Assembly (NCBI RefSeq): GCF_001011035.1
Contig: NZ_CP011492.1
Span: 3,729,501-3,793,500, forward strand
Source of the DNA: Streptomyces sp. CNQ-509
GTDB lineage: Bacteria > Actinomycetota > Actinomycetes > Streptomycetales > Streptomycetaceae
Direction: 5' to 3'
Length of the DNA: 64,000 bases
A program made the translations under genes and the position numbers. Position 1 is the first letter of the stretch, and each line of letters opens with the position of its first letter. Below the pieces are notes generated by a model. That model did no database searches. It was given only the letters and a program-made list of their open reading frames with translations, and was not told where the DNA came from. This document shows positions 16,347 to 26,447 of the stretch, in pieces.

Positions 16347-17105
16347 CTAGTCGGGCAGGGAGACGTACAGGCGGGTGCCGCCGGGGCGGTAGCCGACGCG
16401 GGTGTACGTGCCGCGGGAGCCCGCACCGGAGGACTCCAGCCACACCGACCCCGCCCCGCGCTCGAATATCGCCGCCGTCAGCGCCGCGGTCACCGCCGCC
16501 GCGACGCCGCGGCGCCGGTGCGCGGGGCGGGTGCCGACGCCGGCGAGTTCGGCGGTGTCCTCGGCCGGCGGCGAGCACGTCGCGCCGCCGGCGCAGCCGC
16601 CGTCCCCGGCCCGTACGAACCGCACCTCCCCGCCGTCCTCCCCCAGCCGCCGCAGCCGCGCCGCGCCTTCCGCGGACGCGGCGAAGGCGCCGCCGAACGC
16701 CTCGGCGAGCGCCGCGTCCAGCGCCCGGAACTCCGCGTCGGTGGTGGGGGTCTCCACCCGCGGGTGACTGCCGCCGGGCAGGGGAGCGGTGTACGTGTGC
16801 GGGGTGCAGACGAGGTATTCGTGCACGGCCTCCGTCGCGAACCCCGCCGCCCGCAGCGCCCCCGCCACCAGCGGCGCGGCCTGCGGCGCGAACTCCAGCC
16901 GCGGCAGCAGCCCCCGCTCCCGGAACGCGCCCACGAGCGCGGCGACGTCGGCGGGGGTGGGGGCGGTGCCGGGCAGCGGGGTCGCGTAGTTGAGGTAAGG
17001 GCTGTCGGTGTCGGCGGCGAAGCCGGCGACGAAGCCGCCGGTCTCGACGACGTCGGGGCGGCGGCGGAGGTTGGCGACGGCGAAGTTCTGGACCTGCTTG
17101 TCCAT
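16347..17105 (-). CDS. GNAT family N-acetyltransferase
   Basis: 252-aa GNAT in which the catalytic domain is C-terminal (ELAGVGTRPAHRRRGVAAAVTAALTAAIFERGAGSVWLESSGAGSRGTYTRVGYRPGGTRLYV) and the N-terminal half looks like a degenerate second GNAT or binding domain (VAALVGAFRERGLLPRLEFAPQAAPLVAGALRAAGFATE). The acetyl-CoA loop is RPAHRRRGVAAA. ATG at 17105 is used; GTG at 17117 is an alternative. The substrate is unknown. Confidence 0.87.
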   Translation of the reverse strand: MDKQVQNFAVANLRRRPDVVETGGFVAGFAADTDSPYLNYATPLPGTAPTPADVAALVGAFRERGLLPRLEFAPQAAPLVAGALRAAGFATEAVHEYLVCTPHTYTAPLPGGSHPRVETPTTDAEFRALDAALAEAFGGAFAASAEGAARLRRLGEDGGEVRFVRAGDGGCAGGATCSPPAEDTAELAGVGTRPAHRRRGVAAAVTAALTAAIFERGAGSVWLESSGAGSRGTYTRVGYRPGGTRLYVSLPD

Positions 17106-17433
17106 GGGGGTAACCACGGTGGTATCGACCTCACGAAGTCTCTGACGTGCGCAGACAGGAGAGAGCGTGGGGCCGCCGTACGGGACGGGCGTGTCCGGCG
17201 CTGAAGAGCAGGCGGCTCCGCTACGGAAGCGGGCGGGCCGCTCGGCGCCGACGGCGGCCGCTGACGGGCGCCGGGATCAAAGGCTTCGTTCCTCACCGTG
17301 AGTGCGCCGGCGGACGGCCGGCGGAGGCGTCCGCGGGCGCAGACGGCGGCCAATGTCCCACGCCGTCCGCCGCCATGCAATGGCTTTACGGGATGAGACC
17401 GGAATGTCAGTGAGGGCTGCCACAGTACGGGCC
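17106..17433. other. Intergenic region between divergent GNAT and DUF4240 genes
   Basis: About 330 bp with no supportable gene. It should contain two divergent promoters. I see no strong palindrome or -10/-35 pair. The DUF4240 frame is open upstream, but codon use and the lack of a ribosome site argue against a longer protein. Confidence 0.5.
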
Positions 17434-18009
17434 ATGGACATCGACCGGTTCTGGCATCTCGTCGAATCGGCGCGCTCCTCCGCGGCGGCGGACGGCGTGC
17501 CCTTCGACGAGGCGCTCGTGGGGCTCCTCGCGGGACTCCCCCGGCAGGAGATCCTGGCGTACGCGGAGCGGTTCGGCGAGGTGCACGGTGCCCTGTACCG
17601 CTGGGACGTGTGGGCGGCGGCGTATCTCATCGGCGGGGGCTGCTCGGACGACAGCTTCATGGCCTTCCGCGCCGGGGTGATATCCCTCGGCCGCGAGTGG
17701 TACGAGCGCGCCGTGGCCGCGCCGGACAGCCTCGCCGAGCACCCGGCCGTCGCCGAGGCCGCGCGGGACGGCCACGACGAGGTCCTGTTCCACGAGGAGG
17801 TGAACTACGCGGCGGGCGCCGCCTTCGAGCGGCTGACGGGCAGCAGGGACGCCTTCCACGAGGCGTGGGCGGAGTACCGGCCGGCGGACGGCGAGGCCGG
17901 CACGGCACCCGACATGGGGGAGGACTTCGACTTCGACGACGACGGGGAGATGCAGAAACGCCTGCCACGCCTCGCCCGCCTCTACCTGGGCGCGGCCGAC
18001 CGGGCGTAG
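17434..18009 (+). CDS. DUF4240-domain protein
   Basis: 191-aa protein with the DUF4240 pattern: MDIDRFWHLVESARSSA at the N-terminus, a helical body, and the signature YRWDVWAAAYLIGGGCSDDSFMAFRAGVISLGREWYERAV around residues 60-100. The C-terminus is very acidic (EDFDFDDDGEMQKRLPRLARLYL). DUF4240 proteins are cytosolic and of unknown function, often near polymorphic-toxin or regulatory loci. ATG at 17434 places the domain at the start. Confidence 0.85.
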   Translation: MDIDRFWHLVESARSSAAADGVPFDEALVGLLAGLPRQEILAYAERFGEVHGALYRWDVWAAAYLIGGGCSDDSFMAFRAGVISLGREWYERAVAAPDSLAEHPAVAEAARDGHDEVLFHEEVNYAAGAAFERLTGSRDAFHEAWAEYRPADGEAGTAPDMGEDFDFDDDGEMQKRLPRLARLYLGAADRA

Positions 18010-18030
18010 CCGGAGGTACGAAGGGGCCGT

Positions 18031-18067
18031 GCCCGGCCGGAGCCCTCGGGGAGCACTCCGGCCGGGC
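18031..18067. terminator. Bidirectional terminator hairpin between DUF4240 and thiC
   Basis: A perfect 12-bp stem (GCCCGGCCGGAG at 18031-18042 and CTCCGGCCGGGC at 18056-18067) with a 13-nt loop lies midway between the two convergent genes. Confidence 0.75.
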
Positions 18068-18091
18068 CCGCTCGGGGCCGGGGTGCCGGGG

Positions 18092-19900
<1,809 letters not shown>

Positions 19901-19907
19901 GGAGACC

Positions 19908-20012
19908 CACTCCCTACGCCGGCATTACCCGGTAACAGGTTCGGCGGTCGGCGCAGCCTCGGTCCGGATCCGGATCCGTCAGCGCCCTCTCAGCCCGGTG
20001 CTCCGAGCTCCC
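19908..20012 (-). ncRNA. TPP (THI-box) riboswitch upstream of thiC
   Basis: Reading the minus strand, the conserved pieces occur in order: GGAGCTCGGAGCACCGGGC, then CTGAGAGGG, a variable stem (CGGATCCGGATCCG), and the 3' thiamine-box AACCTGTTACCGGGTAATG followed by CCGGCGTAGGGAG. These match the Rfam THI element. The final GTAGGGAG both closes P1 and acts as the thiC ribosome site eight bases before ATG, so TPP binding probably blocks translation initiation. Confidence 0.93.
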
Positions 20013-20097
20013 GCGGTGTGCATTTCGCCGACCACGCTAACCGCTGCACGCACCGGTACGAAAGAGGGCCCCGGGGCACTCCTGCGATGATCTGGCG

Positions 20098-21585
20098 GTG
20101 ACACATGCGCACAGCCACCACCACGGCGTCCCCGCCCCGCCCGCCTCGCACCGGCTGCGCAGGGTGATCGCCGCGGTGCTCGTCCCCTTCGCGCTGGCGG
20201 TGCTCGCCGGGCTGATCGCGCTCTGGCCGGGGAGTGAACCGGCGGGCGAGCGCAGCGGCATCGGCTTCGACCAGGAGCGGCAGCGGGCGAAGGTCACGAA
20301 GGTCGAGGAGGTGAAGTGCGCGGACGTGGGCGCACAGATCCAGGAGCAGGGACCGCCGGGCGGCGGGGGCGACACCGACGAGCCGCGGCCCGACGAGGAC
20401 GCGGTGTGCGAGCAGGCGACGATCGAGGTGACGTCGGGCAAGCACGCCGGGCGGGCCTTCACGGAGATCGTCGCGCCCGACGCGTCCCGGCGGTACGAGG
20501 TGGGGCAGGAGCTCGTCGTCTCCTACTCGCCGAAGGCGCCGCGCGAGCTGCAGTACGCCGTCTCCGACGTGGTACGCACCGTGCCGATGACGGCGCTGGC
20601 GCTGCTGTTCGCGGTGGCGGTGGTCGTCGTCGGGCGGCTGCGCGGGCTCGCGGCGCTCGCGGCGCTCGCGGTGAGCTTCGCGATCCTGATCCTTTTCATC
20701 CTGCCGGCGATCCTCGACGGGTCGAACCCGCTGGTGGTGGCGGTGGTCGGGGGCAGCGCCATCATGCTGATCGCGCTCTATCTGTGTCACGGCTTCAACG
20801 TGCGTACGTCGGTGGCCGCCCTGGGCACGCTCGTGTCGCTGCTGCTGATCGGGCTGCTGGGGTCGCTGTTCATCGGCTGGTCGAAACTGACCGGGAACAC
20901 CGACGACTTCACGGGGCTCATCCACACCCAGTACCCGGACATCGACATGAGCGGGCTGCTGCTCGCGGGGGTGCTGATCGGCTCGCTCGGAGTGCTCGAC
21001 GACGTGACGGTGACGCAGGCGTCCGCGGTGTGGGAGCTGCGGCAGGCCGATCCGTCGGCGTCGTGGCGGAAGTTGTACGCGTCCGCGATGCGGATCGGGC
21101 GCGATCACATCGCGTCGGTGGTGAACACGCTGGTCCTCGCGTACGCGGGGGCGGCGCTGCCGCTGTTGCTGCTCTTCACGATCGCCGACCAGGGCGTCGG
21201 CACGGTGGCGACGAGCGAGTTCGTCGCCGAGGAGATCGTACGGACCCTCGTGGGCAGCATCGGGCTGGTCGCGTCGGTGCCGCTGACGACGGGGCTCGCG
21301 GCGCTCGTCGTCTCCGCCGACCGCCGCCACGGGGCGGGGCCGGGATCGGGACCGGGACCGGGACCGGGACCGGGACCGGTGCCGGGTGCGGAACCGGGCG
21401 GGAGCTGGGGCCCGGGTGCCGGTACGGGTACGGGAGCGGATCCGCGTACGGGACCGGGTTGGGGGCAGGGTGCCCCTGGGGACCCCGGGGGCCGGGCGGC
21501 GGGCACGGGCTCCGGCGCTGCCGCGGCTCCCCCCGAGGGCCGCTCCCGCCGCCGGGGCGGCGGCGGACGGCGGCGCCGGAGGTAG
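20098..21585 (+). CDS. YibE/F family integral membrane protein
   Basis: 495-aa membrane protein. A His-rich N-terminus (MTHAHSHHHG) leads to one helix, then a ~110-residue extracytoplasmic domain (KVTKVEEVKCADVGAQIQEQ to GQELVVSYSPKAP). Seven or so helices follow with the YibE/F core (AVVVVGRLRGLAALAALAVSFAIL, GLLLAGVLIGSLGVLDDVTVTQASAVWEL). The last ~95 residues are GPGPG-type low complexity ending in Arg-rich sequence. The function of the family is not known; transport has been suggested. GTG start at 20098. It stands alone, head-to-head with the thiC leader. Confidence 0.9.
   Translation: MTHAHSHHHGVPAPPASHRLRRVIAAVLVPFALAVLAGLIALWPGSEPAGERSGIGFDQERQRAKVTKVEEVKCADVGAQIQEQGPPGGGGDTDEPRPDEDAVCEQATIEVTSGKHAGRAFTEIVAPDASRRYEVGQELVVSYSPKAPRELQYAVSDVVRTVPMTALALLFAVAVVVVGRLRGLAALAALAVSFAILILFILPAILDGSNPLVVAVVGGSAIMLIALYLCHGFNVRTSVAALGTLVSLLLIGLLGSLFIGWSKLTGNTDDFTGLIHTQYPDIDMSGLLLAGVLIGSLGVLDDVTVTQASAVWELRQADPSASWRKLYASAMRIGRDHIASVVNTLVLAYAGAALPLLLLFTIADQGVGTVATSEFVAEEIVRTLVGSIGLVASVPLTTGLAALVVSADRRHGAGPGSGPGPGPGPGPVPGAEPGGSWGPGAGTGTGADPRTGPGWGQGAPGDPGGRAAGTGSGAAAAPPEGRSRRRGGGGRRRRR
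21340..21380. repeat. 6-bp tandem repeat (GGGACC)n inside the YibE/F gene
   Basis: Six near-identical GGGACC units encode the Gly-Pro stretch in the C-terminal tail. Because the period is a multiple of three, copy-number change would alter length without frameshift. Confidence 0.85.
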
Positions 21586-21610
21586 CGCCGGAGACGGGGG
21601 AGCCGGCCGG

Positions 21611-21835
21611 CTACCAGTCGTTCTTCGACGACGACGCGGTCATGAACTTCCGCACCAGGAAGATCGCACCCGCGATCAGCGCCGCGGCCAGCAGCACCTT
21701 GAAGAGCAGGCCGATGATGAAGCCGACCAGCGCCATGATCAGGCTGCCGAAGACCACCAGCACGATCGCCGGGATCAGCACCCACGTCACCCACCACGGC
21801 AGTCCCGCGGTGATCTCTTTCACGGACACGGTCAT
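21611..21835 (-). CDS. Small membrane protein, DUF5326-like
   Basis: 74-aa protein: a short amphipathic N-terminus (MTVSVKEITAGLPWWV), two closely packed hydrophobic helices (WVLIPAIVLVVFGSLIMALVGFIIGLLF and VLLAAALIAGAIFL), and a basic/polar tail (VRKFMTASSSKNDW). This matches a small Streptomyces membrane-protein family of unknown role. ATG at 21835 follows a strong GGAGGAGGA site. Confidence 0.85.
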   Translation of the reverse strand: MTVSVKEITAGLPWWVTWVLIPAIVLVVFGSLIMALVGFIIGLLFKVLLAAALIAGAIFLVRKFMTASSSKNDW

Positions 21836-21960
21836 TCCTCCTCCGGTACGCCGGGGTTGTCCCGGTGCCTTCGATGCTAGGACGCCGGGCGGGTGGATGG
21901 GAGTGCCCCCTGCCCCGGTCCACCCCGGAACGAACCCTGAGGCGACCCTGAGGGACTGAT

Positions 21961-22278
21961 TCACGCCTCGGGTGGAGAGAAGACCACCAGAACCCGGAGA
22001 TCCTCGGTGATGTGGTGGAAACGATGCGGCACGCCCGCCGGTACGTAGACGACGCAGCCCCTGCCGACCTGCAGGGTTTCGTCGCCGACGGTGACGGAGC
22101 CGCGACCGCTCATGATCACGTAGACCTCGTCCTGGCGATGGGGCTGCTGCGGATCGGACGCTCCCGCGTCCAGCGCGTAGAGGCCCACCGACATGTTCCG
22201 CTCGCGCACGAACTGCAGGTACGCTCCGTCGTTCGCACGGCGCTCCGCCTCGAGGTCGTCCAGCCGGAATGCCTTCAT
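21961..22278 (-). CDS. Cupin-domain protein
   Basis: 105-aa single-domain cupin with an intact metal site: HRQDEVYVIMSGRG supplies His and Glu, and VVYVPAGVPHRFHHI the later His. It likely binds a divalent metal; the substrate is unknown. The ATG at 22278 begins MKAFRLDDLEAERR; the in-frame upstream extension lacks a site. It diverges from the holin-like gene, whose start is 57 bp away. Confidence 0.9.
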   Translation of the reverse strand: MKAFRLDDLEAERRANDGAYLQFVRERNMSVGLYALDAGASDPQQPHRQDEVYVIMSGRGSVTVGDETLQVGRGCVVYVPAGVPHRFHHITEDLRVLVVFSPPEA

Positions 22279-22334
22279 CGTGCCCCATCCTCCGCGTCCA
22301 TGGTGCTCCCGACTACCTCTGGAACGATCCACCC

Positions 22335-22709
22335 ATGAAGACTTTCCTGATCAAGACCCTCGCCAACGCGGCGGCCCTCGCGGTCGCGGTCTGGCTGATC
22401 CCCGACATCGGGCTGACCGGTCACGACAACGCCGACAAGGCCGTCACACTGCTGCTGGTCGCGTTGATCTTCGGCGTCGTGAACTTCATCGTCAAGCCCC
22501 TCGTGCAACTCCTGTCGCTGCCGCTGCTGGTGCTCACCCTCGGGCTCTTCACGCTCGTGATCAACGCCTTGATGCTGATGCTCACCTCCTGGATCGCGGA
22601 CAAAGCGGACTTGAGCTTCCATGTGGACGGATTCTGGACGGCGGTGCTCGGCGGACTGGTGATCAGCATCGTGTCGTGGGCGACGAGCATGGCCCTGGAC
22701 CGGGACTGA
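22335..22709 (+). CDS. Phage-holin-family-like membrane protein (PF04020 type)
   Basis: 124-aa protein with four membrane helices: KTLANAAALAVAVWLIPDIGLTG, VTLLLVALIFGVVNFIVKPLVQLLSLPLLVLTLGLFTLVINALMLMLTSWIAD, and FWTAVLGGLVISIVSWATSM. The family is annotated as phage holin family 4 or YvlD, but it is chromosomal and widespread and there is no phage context here. The role is unknown, perhaps envelope stress. Confidence 0.9.
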   Translation: MKTFLIKTLANAAALAVAVWLIPDIGLTGHDNADKAVTLLLVALIFGVVNFIVKPLVQLLSLPLLVLTLGLFTLVINALMLMLTSWIADKADLSFHVDGFWTAVLGGLVISIVSWATSMALDRD

Positions 22710-22813
22710 CGGCCGCGCACACCGGTACGGACCGGAGCGGCGCCCTCCGGGGCCGGGAACCGGCGCGGGAACCGGCCGCCGGCACCGGGCGCCCGCGCCC
22801 CGGCTGAGGCAGG

Positions 22814-23335
22814 ATGGAGCGCATGCGAACGAGCGAACGCCCCCTCCCCGCGCCTTTCCGCGTCTGCTTCGTCTGCACCGGCAACATCTGCCGCTCGCCG
22901 ATGGCCGAGGCCGTCTTCCGCGCCCGGGTCGCGGAAGCGGGGCTCGACGGCGAGATCGAGGTGGACAGCGCCGGCACCGACGGCTGGCACATCGGCGAAG
23001 CCGCCGACCCGCGCGCCGCCGCCGTGCTCACCGGGCACGGCTACGAGCTGGCGCACACCGCCCGGCAGTTCACGCCCGACTGGTTCGCCGAGCGCGACCT
23101 CGTCCTCGGCCTGGACGGCGGGCACGTCCGCAGGCTGCTCAAGATCGCGCCGACGCCCGTCGACGCCGAGAAGGTGCGGCTGCTGCTCTCCTTCGCGCCC
23201 GACCTCGACCTGACCGACGTCGAGGACCCGTACTACGGCGGCACCCGCGGCTTCGAAGAGGCTCTGGACCTGATCGAGACCGCCGCCGAGGGCCTGCTCC
23301 AGGCCGTACGCGACGAACTCACCGCCCGGCCGTGA
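22814..23335 (+). CDS. Low-molecular-weight protein tyrosine phosphatase
   Basis: 173-aa LMW-PTP. The P-loop VCFVCTGNICRSP near the N-terminus has catalytic Cys21 and Arg27 (numbering from ATG 22814; ATG 22823 is also possible). The general-acid Asp is in VEDPYYGG. The family dephosphorylates protein tyrosines; the Streptomyces orthologue PtpA is linked to secondary metabolism. The stop overlaps the next GTG by 4 bp, so it heads a coupled three-gene operon with a fructosamine kinase and a trans-sulfuration enzyme. Confidence 0.95.
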   Translation: MERMRTSERPLPAPFRVCFVCTGNICRSPMAEAVFRARVAEAGLDGEIEVDSAGTDGWHIGEAADPRAAAVLTGHGYELAHTARQFTPDWFAERDLVLGLDGGHVRRLLKIAPTPVDAEKVRLLLSFAPDLDLTDVEDPYYGGTRGFEEALDLIETAAEGLLQAVRDELTARP

Positions 23336-24342
23336 GCCCCCCGCCGGCCGGCGCCGCGCGGGGCGCCGGGAACGCCCCCCGGGCCGTCGAGGCCCGCGCC
23401 GCCGCGCTCGCCGGCGCTCCCGTACGGACCGCGATCCCCGTCGGCGGCGGGGACATCTCCGCCGCGCACCGCCTCGAACTCGCCGACGGCCGCCGCGTCT
23501 TCGCCAAGACCCGCGCCGGCGCCCCCGCGGACTTCTTCGCCGCCGAAGCACACGGCCTGCGCCTCCTCGCGGAGACCGGCACCGTCCCCGTCCCCGCCGT
23601 GCTCGGCGAGGAGCCCGGGATGATCCTGCTGGAGTGGGTCGAGCCGGGCCCCGCGACCGCCGCGCAGGCCGAGCGGCTGGGCCGCGACCTCGCCGCGCTG
23701 CACGCCACCCCCGCCGCCGCCTTCGGCACCCCCTGGCCCGCCTACATCGGCTCGCTCCCGCTGCCGTCCCCGGGCCCACCGGGAACACCGGACCCGCCCG
23801 GCACCGCGGACACCCCCGGCCCTCCGGATCCGGCTCCGGAACCACCCCCTGAGCACACCGGACATGCGCCTGCCTCCCCCGCTGACTGGCCCGCCTTCTA
23901 CGCCGGGCACCGGCTGCTTCCCTTTCTACGTCTCGCCACTGACAACGGCGCCCTCACACCCGCCGACACCCGCGCCGTCGAGCGCCTCTGCGACGTGATC
24001 GACCAGGTCACGGGCCCGCCGCAGCCGCCCGCCGTCATCCACGGCGACCTCTGGTCCGGCAACGTGCAGTGGTCGGCGGGCGACCGCGCGTACCTCATCG
24101 ACCCCGCCGCGCAGGGCGGCCATCCCGAGGTCGACCTCGCGTTCCTGGAGCTCTTCGGCTGCCCGCAGCTCGGGCGGCTGCTCGCGGCGTACGAGGAGGT
24201 GCGCCCGCTGCCCGGCCGCCGCGGCCGGGTGCCGCTGTACCAACTCCACCATCTGCTCGTGCACGCAGCGCTGTTCGGCTCCGGCTACGGCGCGCAGTGC
24301 GGCGCCGCGGCGCGCGCGGCCCTGGAAGGAGCCGGCCGATGA
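23332..24342 (+). CDS. Fructosamine kinase family protein
   Basis: 336-aa aminoglycoside-phosphotransferase-fold kinase. The N-lobe is VGGGDISAAHRLELADGRRVFAKTRAGAPADFFAAEAHGLRLLAE, the catalytic loop PAVIHGDLWSGNVQW (Asp near residue 240), and the DPAAQGGHPEVDLAFLELFG motif replaces DFG. This is the FN3K/ketosamine-3-kinase family, which phosphorylates glycated amines or proteins to remove Amadori products. A ~45-residue Pro-rich insert (PSPGPPGTPDPPGTADT and on) interrupts the middle. GTG start overlaps the phosphatase stop, and its own stop overlaps the next ATG. Confidence 0.93.
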   Translation: MSPPPAGAARGAGNAPRAVEARAAALAGAPVRTAIPVGGGDISAAHRLELADGRRVFAKTRAGAPADFFAAEAHGLRLLAETGTVPVPAVLGEEPGMILLEWVEPGPATAAQAERLGRDLAALHATPAAAFGTPWPAYIGSLPLPSPGPPGTPDPPGTADTPGPPDPAPEPPPEHTGHAPASPADWPAFYAGHRLLPFLRLATDNGALTPADTRAVERLCDVIDQVTGPPQPPAVIHGDLWSGNVQWSAGDRAYLIDPAAQGGHPEVDLAFLELFGCPQLGRLLAAYEEVRPLPGRRGRVPLYQLHHLLVHAALFGSGYGAQCGAAARAALEGAGR

Positions 24343-25586
24343 CCCCGGACGACACCCCGCACGCGGACCCGCCCCCGCGGCACACCGCCGAAACACCCGA
24401 AACACCCGAAACACCCGAAGCGGCCGACTCGGTCGCAGCCGACGCCACCCGCGTCGTACGCGCCGGCCTCCCCGCCCCCGAGCCGTACGAACCCGCCCTC
24501 CCCGGCCCCGTCTTCGCCGCCCACTACCACCTCCCCGGCGACGTCACCGCCGCCCCCTACGACTACGGCCGCGACGCCAACCCCACCTGGACCCGCCTCG
24601 AAGCCGCCCTCGCCGAGCTGGAGTCGCCCGGCGTCCCCGCCGAGGCCGTGGCCTTCGCCTCCGGCATGGCCGCGATCACCGCCGTCCTCATGGCCGTCCC
24701 CGGACCGCCGCGGGACGGGGGCGCGCCCCGCGGCCACGTCGTCCTCCCCTCCGACGGCTACAACCTCGTCCCCGGCGGCCTCCGCGCCCTCCTCCAGGAG
24801 CACGGCACCGACGTCCGCACCGCCCCCACCGCCGGCGACGCCCAGGCCGAACTCCTCGACGGCGCCCGCCTCCTGTGGCTGGAGACCCCCTCCAACCCCG
24901 GCCTCGACGTCTGCGACATCCGCCGCCTCGCCGCCGCCGCGCACGCCGCGGGCGCGCTCGTCGCCGTCGACAACACCCTGCCGACCCCCCTCGGCCAGCG
25001 CCCCCTGGAGCTCGGCGCCGACCTCTCCGTCGCCAGCGGCACCAAGGCGCTCACCGGCCACGGCGACGTCCTCCTCGGCTACGCCGTCACCCGCGACCCC
25101 GCGCTCGCCCGCCGGCTGCGCACCTGGCGGAAGACCGCGGGCGCCATCCCCGGGCCGATGGAGGCGTGGCTCGCGCACCGTTCGCTGGCAACGCTGGAGT
25201 TGCGCACCGGGCGCCAGGCGGCGAACGCCCTCGCCGTGGCCGAAGCGCTGCGCGCGACGCCGGGGGTACGGGACGTGCGCCACCCCGGCCTGCCGTCCGA
25301 CCCCGCGCACGCGCTCGCCGCGCGCCAGATGCGCGCCGGGCGGTACGGGTGCGTGGTGGCGTTCACGCTGCCGGACCGGGCGGCGGCGGAGCGGTTCCTG
25401 GGCGCGGCGCGGCTGGTCGACGAGGCGACGAGCTTCGGCGGCGTGCGCTCGACCGCGGAGCGGCGCGGGCGCTGGGGCGGGGACGCGGTGCCGGAGGGCT
25501 TCGTCAGGTTCTCCGCGGGCGTCGAGGACAGCGCGGACCTCGTCGCTGACCTGCGCGAAGCGCTCGCGTACGCGCTCGGCCGCTGA
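24339..25586 (+). CDS. Cystathionine gamma-lyase / trans-sulfuration PLP enzyme
   Basis: 415-aa Cys/Met-metabolism PLP enzyme. Lys236 in SGTKALTGHGDVLLGYAV is the Schiff-base lysine. Also visible are VAFASGMAAITAVLMAV, LLWLETPSNPGLDVCDI, VAVDNTLPTPLGQRPLELGADL and the C-terminal SFGGVRSTAERRGRWGG. It would cleave or make cystathionine-type thioethers. A ~30-aa hydrophilic N-terminal extension with ETP repeats precedes the domain. ATG overlaps the kinase stop by 4 bp, the third gene of a coupled operon. Confidence 0.93.
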   Translation: MTPDDTPHADPPPRHTAETPETPETPEAADSVAADATRVVRAGLPAPEPYEPALPGPVFAAHYHLPGDVTAAPYDYGRDANPTWTRLEAALAELESPGVPAEAVAFASGMAAITAVLMAVPGPPRDGGAPRGHVVLPSDGYNLVPGGLRALLQEHGTDVRTAPTAGDAQAELLDGARLLWLETPSNPGLDVCDIRRLAAAAHAAGALVAVDNTLPTPLGQRPLELGADLSVASGTKALTGHGDVLLGYAVTRDPALARRLRTWRKTAGAIPGPMEAWLAHRSLATLELRTGRQAANALAVAEALRATPGVRDVRHPGLPSDPAHALAARQMRAGRYGCVVAFTLPDRAAAERFLGAARLVDEATSFGGVRSTAERRGRWGGDAVPEGFVRFSAGVEDSADLVADLREALAYALGR

Positions 25587-25598
25587 CTCCGTACACAA

Positions 25599-25613
25599 CC
25601 GGGAAAAGCCCGG
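25599..25613 (+). terminator. Small hairpin after trans-sulfuration gene
   Basis: CCGGG-AAAAG-CCCGG forms a 5-bp stem with a 5-nt loop, 13 bp after the stop. It is weak, but suitably placed to end the three-gene operon. Confidence 0.35.
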
Positions 25614-25739
25614 CGAAAGCGACAAAACTCGCGTAAATCGGTAGGGCATGTGTTCATGGTGTGTGGGGGAGCCGCGGGCACGCGGGTCGGGAGCCGCGTC
25701 GAGACGCCCGTCGGCACAGCTCTCAAGGGAGATCACACC

Positions 25740-26447
25740 ATGCGTAAGATCGCCGCAGCACTGGGAGCGGCCGGGGTCGTCGCCCTGGCTCCCCTGACCG
25801 GCGCGAGCGCGCAGCCCGCCGCCACCCCGGCGGGCAACCCCCAGACCACGGTCCAGCAGGAGCAGGGTCCGCGCGGCCCGAAGGGCGACAGCGCGAGCAA
25901 CTGGGGCCTGCTGGGTCTGGCCGGCCTGCTCGGCCTCGCCGGTCTCGCGAAGAAGTCCGGCACGAGCCAGCGCCGCGGCGACGTCTCCGACCGCGCCGCC
26001 CAGACGACGGGCACGCGCCGCGAGTACGGCATGGAGCACGACACCCACGGGCACGCCCGCGGCCACGGCAAGGACGCCGGCCAGATGGACAAGTCCGGCG
26101 AGGAGATGCGCGGCGGCGAGCACCCCAAACACGGGGACAAGCACGGCAGGCACGGGGACAAGCACGGCAGGCACGGCGACAAGCACGGCAGGCACGGCGA
26201 CAAGCGCGGCATGTCCGGCGACACGTCCGGCACTTCGGCTTCGTCCGGCATGCAGGGCGGCAAGTCCGGCGCGTCCGGCGGCACGTCCCGTACGTCCCCC
26301 TCGCCCGACCCCGGCCGCACCACGCACAGCGACATCACCGGCGGCACCGCGCACGAGAGCAAACCCGGCACCGACCAGAGCGGCACCACGCACCGGGTCT
26401 TCGGCAAGGACGAGCCGGCCCCCGGCGACGACGACAAGCGGCGGTGA
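25740..26447 (+). CDS. Secreted WGxxGxxG protein with His/Lys-repeat tail
   Basis: 235-aa exported protein. The signal peptide is MRKIAAALGAAGVVALAPLTGASAQP. A short spacer leads to the WGxxGxxG-type hydrophobic motif NWGLLGLAGLLGLAGLAKK at residues ~54-72, which in small Streptomyces proteins sits at the extreme C-terminus. Here a ~165-residue charged tail follows. It contains three 7-aa repeats of HGDKHGR and Gly/Ser/Thr-rich sequence, ending in DDDKRR. ATG is fixed by AAGGGAG upstream. Probably cell-wall or membrane associated; the His-rich repeats might bind metal. Confidence 0.82.
   Translation: MRKIAAALGAAGVVALAPLTGASAQPAATPAGNPQTTVQQEQGPRGPKGDSASNWGLLGLAGLLGLAGLAKKSGTSQRRGDVSDRAAQTTGTRREYGMEHDTHGHARGHGKDAGQMDKSGEEMRGGEHPKHGDKHGRHGDKHGRHGDKHGRHGDKRGMSGDTSGTSASSGMQGGKSGASGGTSRTSPSPDPGRTTHSDITGGTAHESKPGTDQSGTTHRVFGKDEPAPGDDDKRR
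26129..26206. repeat. 21-bp in-frame tandem repeat (HGDKHGR)
   Basis: About three and a half copies of a 21-bp unit encode HGDKHGR in the secreted WGxxGxxG protein. The copies differ only at synonymous third positions (GGGGAC/GGCGAC). Confidence 0.85.

Noticed and set aside
22335..22709. Prophage remnant suggested by the holin-family protein
   Set aside because: This family is widespread on bacterial chromosomes; no other phage gene, integrase or attachment site is nearby.
24285..26393. Long open frame (about 700 codons) on the minus strand opposite the trans-sulfuration and WGxxGxxG genes
   Set aside because: GC-rich third-position bias of the plus-strand genes keeps the opposite frame open. 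Its translation is Gly/Ala/Arg-rich without domains, and the plus-strand genes have clear motifs.
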